Origin: Leucobacter triazinivorans
GTDB taxonomy: Bacteria; Actinomycetota; Actinomycetes; Actinomycetales; Microbacteriaceae
Assembly: GCF_004208635.1 (NCBI RefSeq)
Contig: NZ_CP035806.1
Location: forward strand, 2,542,001 to 2,606,000
Length of the DNA: 64,000 nt
Direction: 5' to 3'
Below the pieces are notes generated by a model, which was given only the letters and a program-made list of their open reading frames with translations, had not been told where the DNA came from and did not search any database. This document shows, one piece after another, positions 59,849 to 64,000 of the stretch; within the stretch, counting starts at the first letter, position 1; each line of letters begins with the position of its first letter. A program made the translations under genes and the position numbers.

Positions 59849-60712
59849 TCAGAGGTACCAACAGCGGTATCGGACCGACCCGCGTATCAGTCCCAGGTTC
59901 GTTCCGATACCGGCGTACGCGGCGTTTCGGCGCGACTCGTCGCGAGCGGCCAGGATCAGTTTCACGGTGTTTGTTGCGAGGACGATCGGCGCGAGGAACC
60001 GGCTGCGGCGGGGCATGCCCTGCGAGCGGAACTTCGCGTAGAGCTGCGTGCGGCTGAGCCCCCACCCCATGCGCTGGTGCATGATCTCCCGCCCCGTTGG
60101 GCGGGAGTAGTAGGAGAAGCGGGCCTCGGGGGCGAACACCACCCGGTGCCCGGCGAGCTGGGCGCGGTAGAAGAAGTCCACGTCCTCCGCCGCGCCGGCG
60201 AACGTCTCATCGAGCCCGCCGAGTGAGTCGAACACCGAGCGGGCGAAACCGGCCTGGCCACCGCCGACCGTGAATCGGCCCGGCCATGCGGCGTCGCTCA
60301 ACGCGGAGATCTCTTCGAGTACCTCGCCGCTCTCGGCAGTACGCACGATTGTGCAGGCGACGATGTCGGCGCCTTCGCGGAACTTCGCGGCGAACGCGGC
60401 GGCCCAGCCCGGCTGCACCTCGTCGTCGGCTCCGCAGAGCATCACGTAGTCGCCGGTGCTGGCCCGCACACCGTCGTTCTGGGCGAAGACCGGGCCCTGG
60501 CCCCGGCCAGCGAAGATGTAGCGCACGCGTTCGTCTCGGTCGGCGTATGCCTCGATCACCGCTTTTGTGCCGTCGGTCGACATGTTGTCGGCGACGACGA
60601 TCTCGCGGAGCACGTCTGAGTCCTGCGCGAGCAGAGCGTCAAGCTGGCGCGGGAGCGTGCGCTCACCGTTGAAGCACGGGATGACCGCCGAGAGCCGCGG
60701 AGCAGCGCTCAT
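59849..60712 (-). CDS. GT2 glycosyltransferase
   Basis: A 287-residue GT-A enzyme with LSAVIPCFNGERTLPRQLDAL, V-V-A-D-N-M-S-T-D-G-T, C-G-A-D-D and G-A-A-E-D-V-D-F-F. ATG 60712 overlaps the stop of the upstream GT4 gene (ATGA), which fixes the start. It lies on the opposite strand to the flippase unit. The acceptor is unknown. Confidence 0.88.
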   Translation of the reverse strand: MSAAPRLSAVIPCFNGERTLPRQLDALLAQDSDVLREIVVADNMSTDGTKAVIEAYADRDERVRYIFAGRGQGPVFAQNDGVRASTGDYVMLCGADDEVQPGWAAAFAAKFREGADIVACTIVRTAESGEVLEEISALSDAAWPGRFTVGGGQAGFARSVFDSLGGLDETFAGAAEDVDFFYRAQLAGHRVVFAPEARFSYYSRPTGREIMHQRMGWGLSRTQLYAKFRSQGMPRRSRFLAPIVLATNTVKLILAARDESRRNAAYAGIGTNLGLIRGSVRYRCWYL

Positions 60713-61884
60713 GATCGGGCTCGCTTCCGTCGCGTCTGTGAGCCGCTGAACTCGATGGCGGCCGCGGCCCGGCGCGCCGCGGCCCGCATGGAGACGTGCT
60801 GATCGGCCCACTCAGAGAGGCCTGGGCGGGACTCGGGAAGAACGGGACGCTCCGCGACCGTGCGCATCGCTTCGGCAATCGCCTCGGGACTGTAGTTGAC
60901 AGCGGTGCCGACCGGCGCTGTCGAGCTCGCGGCGTCCAGGAACGCGCCAGTTGGACCGGGGCCGGCGAATATCACCGGGCATCCGCTCGCCAGCGAGGAG
61001 TACGCCTTCGTTGCGAAGGCGAACTCGTAGCCACCTTCGGGCAGCAGCGTCGCCAGCGAGGCCGCAGCGCCGGACAGTTCGCGCGCGAGCTCCGCCGGTT
61101 CAACCGGCTCGTCGAACACGATCGAGTCCGAAACGCCGAGCTCTTCGGCGCGCGCCGCGATCGCGGGGTGCTCGGTGCCGTGGCCGATGAAGCGGAGCAG
61201 GTACTCGGGGTGACTGCTCGAGAACTCGGCGAACGCATCGATCAGGACAATCGCTCCGTGCCACGCGGAAGCGCTGCCCGCGTAGACAAACTCGGTGCGG
61301 AGCGGCGCGGGGGAGTAGTGGAACTGGGCGGTGTCCGCCCCGCGGCCGGTGACATCGACGGGCTTCCGGATGCCCCAGGCCTTGATGCGGTCGGCGACTG
61401 ATGTCGAGATGGTGATCACCCGGTCGGCGCCGCCGATCGCCCAGCGCTCCAGACGCTCGAGAACCCGCAGCACCAGCGATGATGATGTCGCGTGCGCGGC
61501 GGCGACCGACCAGAGATCGGCGGCGTCGTAGACGTAAGGGATTCCGCGCAGACGACAGATCGCGCGCACGACGGCCCCAGTGGTGGGCGGCGGTTCGACG
61601 ACGACTACGTCGGGCCGCTTGCGGAAGAGAAGCCGGAATGCCAGGGGTACGTCGAAGCTGAGGTACTGCAGATACCCGCGTACGTAGCCGCTTCGGTCGC
61701 GGAGCACGGGGAACAGGCGCAGGGCCTCCGGGCGCTCGGGGACCACGTAGCCCTTCGGCGGTCGAACGGTGAGCACCGTCACGTCGTGGGAGCGATCCAC
61801 CAGCTCGGCCGCGAGCGTGCTCAGGAAGAATGACGCGGCGGACGGCTCCGGAAGGTAGATCCGCGAGACGATCACGACCTGCAA
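60709..61884 (-). CDS. GT4 glycosyltransferase, TTG start
   Basis: A 391-residue GT4 enzyme. MQVVIVSRIYLPEPSAASFFLS at the N terminus, PPPTTGAVVRAICRLRGIPYVYDAADLWS in the middle, and EGGYEFAFATKAYSSLASGCPVI toward the C terminus are typical of WbuB/Fuc4NAc-transferase-like GT4 proteins. TTG 61884 was chosen because AGGAG lies 7 bases upstream; GTG 61899 is the alternative. It is divergent from the gene at 62000. Confidence 0.88.
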   Translation of the reverse strand: MQVVIVSRIYLPEPSAASFFLSTLAAELVDRSHDVTVLTVRPPKGYVVPERPEALRLFPVLRDRSGYVRGYLQYLSFDVPLAFRLLFRKRPDVVVVEPPPTTGAVVRAICRLRGIPYVYDAADLWSVAAAHATSSSLVLRVLERLERWAIGGADRVITISTSVADRIKAWGIRKPVDVTGRGADTAQFHYSPAPLRTEFVYAGSASAWHGAIVLIDAFAEFSSSHPEYLLRFIGHGTEHPAIAARAEELGVSDSIVFDEPVEPAELARELSGAAASLATLLPEGGYEFAFATKAYSSLASGCPVIFAGPGPTGAFLDAASSTAPVGTAVNYSPEAIAEAMRTVAERPVLPESRPGLSEWADQHVSMRAAARRAAAAIEFSGSQTRRKRARS

Positions 61885-61987
61885 ACCGGGGCTCCTCACG
61901 ACGCGAATCGGCTCTCGACTCGGTTCCGACGAGTCTACCCGGTGGCTCGGTGTGCGGCCGCCGACCGTTACCGCGAGCAGTCCACGG

Positions 61988-61993
61988 TACACT
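61988..61993 (+). promoter_or_regulatory. -10 box of the leaderless glycosyltransferase gene
   Basis: TACACT is followed by 6 bases and GTG 62000, with no ribosome site, as expected for a leaderless transcript. Confidence 0.5.
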
Positions 61994-61999
61994 CGCGGC

Positions 62000-63154
62000 G
62001 TGACGAGTACCGCGAAACAGATCCTCTGCACCTCGCTGACCCCGATCGAGCGTGACGCCCGCGTGCTGCGGCAGATCAGTCTGCTGGCCGAGCTCGGAGA
62101 GGTTACCACGATCGGCTTCGGCGATGCACCCGCGGGCGCAACCCGGCACATTCGGGTGCCGGACGGTCTGTCGACTCTACCGCAGACCGCCGGCGGCGTC
62201 GCGAAGCTCGCTGTGCGCGCGCACCGGGCCGCCGAGTGCTCGGCCCCGGCCGCGCGATACGTGCTCGAGCAGGGCATCATCGGCCCCTGGGACCTCGTCG
62301 TCGCGAACGACGCGCGCGTGCTCGACCTCGCGTTCCGACTGGCCGGCGACGCGCCCGTCTGGGCCGATCTGCACGAGTGGGCGCCCGAGGAGCGGACGCA
62401 CATCCTGTCCTGGCGCCTGCTCGTCGCGCCGCTCATGGTGCATCTCTGCGAGACGTACCTGCCGCGGGCCGCGCTCGTCACGACGGTGTCTCACGGGATC
62501 GTCGAGCTCTACCGCGAGCGCTTCGGCGTCGATGCGCGACTCATGACGAACGCCGGACCGTTCCGCGATATCCCCGTGCGAGCCGGGGACGCGGCGGACG
62601 AGACTATCCGATGCGTGCACAGCGGCGCGGCGATCCACGGCCGCGGGCTGGAGACCATGGTCGAGGCCTTCACGCAGCTGCCCGAGCGGTTCACCCTCGA
62701 CCTCTACCTGGTGGCTGCCGGCGACGGCGGTGCGCACCTGCGCGAGCTGCAACGGATCGCCGGAGGCAGCGAACGGATCCGCTTCCGGGATCCCGTCGCG
62801 CCGGCGGAGCTGCCGTCGACCCTTTCGGCGTTTGATCTCGGCGTATTCTGGATCCCGCCGACGCACACTAACGCCCGCCTGACTCTCCCGAACAAGTTCT
62901 TCGACTACGTCCAGGCGAGGATCGGCATGGCGATCGGGCCGAGCGAGGAGATGGTGCGCGAGCTGGAGCGGTACGGGCTTGGGGCGGTCAGCGAGTCCTT
63001 CGAACTCGCAGACCTCGTGCGATCGGTCGCGTCGCTCTCCCGTGCGCAGATCGATGAGTGGAAGCGCGCAGCCGATCGTGCAGCCCACGAACTGAGCTTC
63101 GAGTCGCAGAGCGCCGGGATCCGGCAGCGGCTCGAAGGACTGCTCGCCGTCTGA
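62000..63154 (+). CDS. Glycosyltransferase, GT4-like, paralogue B
   Basis: A 384-residue GT-B protein paralogous to 58694-59848. SLTPIERDARVLRQISLLAELG at the start, WADLHEWAPEERTHILSW and TTVSHGIVELYRERFG in the middle, and IPPTHTNARLTLPNKFFDYV near the end are shared with it. GTG 62000 is set by the -10 box 6 bases upstream. The next gene is the nucleotide-sugar dehydrogenase, 46 bases downstream with its own -10 box. Confidence 0.87.
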   Translation: MTSTAKQILCTSLTPIERDARVLRQISLLAELGEVTTIGFGDAPAGATRHIRVPDGLSTLPQTAGGVAKLAVRAHRAAECSAPAARYVLEQGIIGPWDLVVANDARVLDLAFRLAGDAPVWADLHEWAPEERTHILSWRLLVAPLMVHLCETYLPRAALVTTVSHGIVELYRERFGVDARLMTNAGPFRDIPVRAGDAADETIRCVHSGAAIHGRGLETMVEAFTQLPERFTLDLYLVAAGDGGAHLRELQRIAGGSERIRFRDPVAPAELPSTLSAFDLGVFWIPPTHTNARLTLPNKFFDYVQARIGMAIGPSEEMVRELERYGLGAVSESFELADLVRSVASLSRAQIDEWKRAADRAAHELSFESQSAGIRQRLEGLLAV

Positions 63155-63186
63155 GAACGGTCCCATCAATTCCGGCCGAGCGCCGG

Positions 63187-63192
63187 TAGACT
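63187..63192 (+). promoter_or_regulatory. -10 box of the leaderless dehydrogenase gene
   Basis: TAGACT ends 8 bases before GTG 63201. No Shine-Dalgarno sequence is present. Confidence 0.5.
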
Positions 63193-63200
63193 CTTCACTC

Positions 63201-64000
63201 GTGAAGATCGTAGTAGTCGCAACCGGCAAGATCGGCCTCCCGCTCGCCACGCAGTACGCCTCCATGGGGCACGACGTGGTCGGCGTCGACGTCAACCAGG
63301 CGCTCATCGAGTGCATCAACCGCGGCGAGGAGCCGTTCCCCGGCGAGGCAGGCCTCGCCGAGAAGCTCGCCGAGCTCGTCCCTTCGGGCAAGCTTCGCGC
63401 GACCACGGACTACGCCGACGCCATCCCCGGCGCCGACGCGGTCGTGCTCGTGGTGCCGTTGCTCGTCGACGAGGAGACCTGGCAGCCCGACTTCAAGTGG
63501 ATGGACGCCGCGACGCAGTCTTTGGCGGAGCACCTGACCCCGGGCACACTCATCTCGTACGAGACCACACTGCCCGTCGGCACCACTCGCACGCGCTGGA
63601 AGCCGCTCATCGAGCAGGTCTCGGGCCTCCGCGAGGGCACCGACTTCCACCTCGTCTTCTCGCCCGAGCGCGTGCTCACAGGCCGCGTGTACGCCGATCT
63701 CAAGAAGTACCCGAAGCTCGTCGGCGGCCTGAACGAGGCCGGGACGCGCAAGGCGATCGAGTTCTACGAGGCCGTGCTCACCTTCGATGAGCGTATCGAC
63801 CTCCCCCGCCCGAACGGCGTCTGGGATATGGGCACGGCCGAGGCCGCCGAGATGGCGAAGCTCGCGGAGACCACCTACCGCGACGTCAACATCGGCCTCG
63901 CGAACCAGTTCGCGCGTTTCGCCGACACCGCGGGCATCGACGTCTACAAGGTCATCGAGGCCTGCAACTCGCAGCCCTTCAGCCACATCCACCGGCCAGG
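63201..64000 (+). CDS. UDP-HexNAc 6-dehydrogenase, WbpA/WecC-like (3' end outside window)
   Basis: The first 266 residues of a nucleotide-sugar dehydrogenase; the gene runs past the window. It begins V-K-I-V-V-V-A-T-G-K-I-G-L-P-L-A, with Ala in place of the first Gly of the NAD loop. It has TTLPVGTTRTRW, FSPERVLTGRVYADL followed by KLVGG, and AEMAKLAETTYRDVNIGLANQ, and reaches the active-site ACNSQPFSHIH region. It converts UDP-GlcNAc or UDP-ManNAc to the uronic acid, the first step for the diacetamido-uronate pathway inferred here. GTG 63201 follows TAGACT by 8 bases, so it is leaderless. Confidence 0.93.
   Translation, partial: MKIVVVATGKIGLPLATQYASMGHDVVGVDVNQALIECINRGEEPFPGEAGLAEKLAELVPSGKLRATTDYADAIPGADAVVLVVPLLVDEETWQPDFKWMDAATQSLAEHLTPGTLISYETTLPVGTTRTRWKPLIEQVSGLREGTDFHLVFSPERVLTGRVYADLKKYPKLVGGLNEAGTRKAIEFYEAVLTFDERIDLPRPNGVWDMGTAEAAEMAKLAETTYRDVNIGLANQFARFADTAGIDVYKVIEACNSQPFSHIHRP

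Noticed and set aside
1..64000. tRNA, rRNA, riboswitch and prophage genes
   Set aside because: Reading both strands by eye I saw no cloverleaf with conserved TTCRA arm, no rRNA-like block, no known riboswitch core and no phage structural genes. A covariance-model scan would be needed to exclude small RNAs.

Overview
The window is high-GC actinobacterial DNA, strongly biased to G or C at third codon positions. It has type VII secretion genes, CWB2 and LAxTG wall proteins, and several genes that appear to lack leaders. Gene content suggests Microbacteriaceae, perhaps a Leucobacter-like organism. That placement is inference from memory, with no marker gene in view. I found no rRNA, tRNA, CRISPR array or transposase.

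1-13.1 kb is a type VII (ESX-like) secretion locus. It carries two almost identical WXG100 genes, a second WXG100 type, an effector-like helical protein with a C-terminal YxxxE motif, an MmpS-like membrane protein, a mycosin protease, a glycine-rich WXG protein, a three-ATPase EccC and a DUF5684-FHA protein. EccB, EccD and EccE are not in the window. 13.1-13.5 kb is a gene-free repeat block built on 59-bp perfect-arm palindromes. 13.5-19.7 kb is proline catabolism (putP, putA and a divergent LysR gene). 19.8-22 kb holds an EEP-fold hydrolase and a lone AbiEi-like gene between imperfect 83-bp direct repeats.

22-27.5 kb is an aminophosphonate module: a phosphonatase-like hydrolase and GntR regulator on one side, an FAD oxidase and PhnD/PhnC/PhnE importer on the other, with two copies of a probable GntR operator between them. 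A large wall-anchored phosphatase follows (27.6-30.5 kb). Next come a MarR/MFS efflux pair with a clear promoter-operator, then purK, purE and a second MFS gene, separated by short repeat arrays.

36.8-64 kb is a surface-polysaccharide region: about ten glycosyltransferases, GalE, an LCP-type attachment enzyme, an OpgB/MdoB-like phosphoglycerol transferase, a Wzm/Wzt-type exporter, a PglK-type flippase, a DUF6541/DUF2304/GT2 triad and a CWB2 wall protein. Four spread-out genes (6-dehydrogenase, 3-dehydrogenase, aminotransferase, N-acetyltransferase) together match a route to a UDP-2,3-diacetamido-uronic acid. The last gene runs off the window end.
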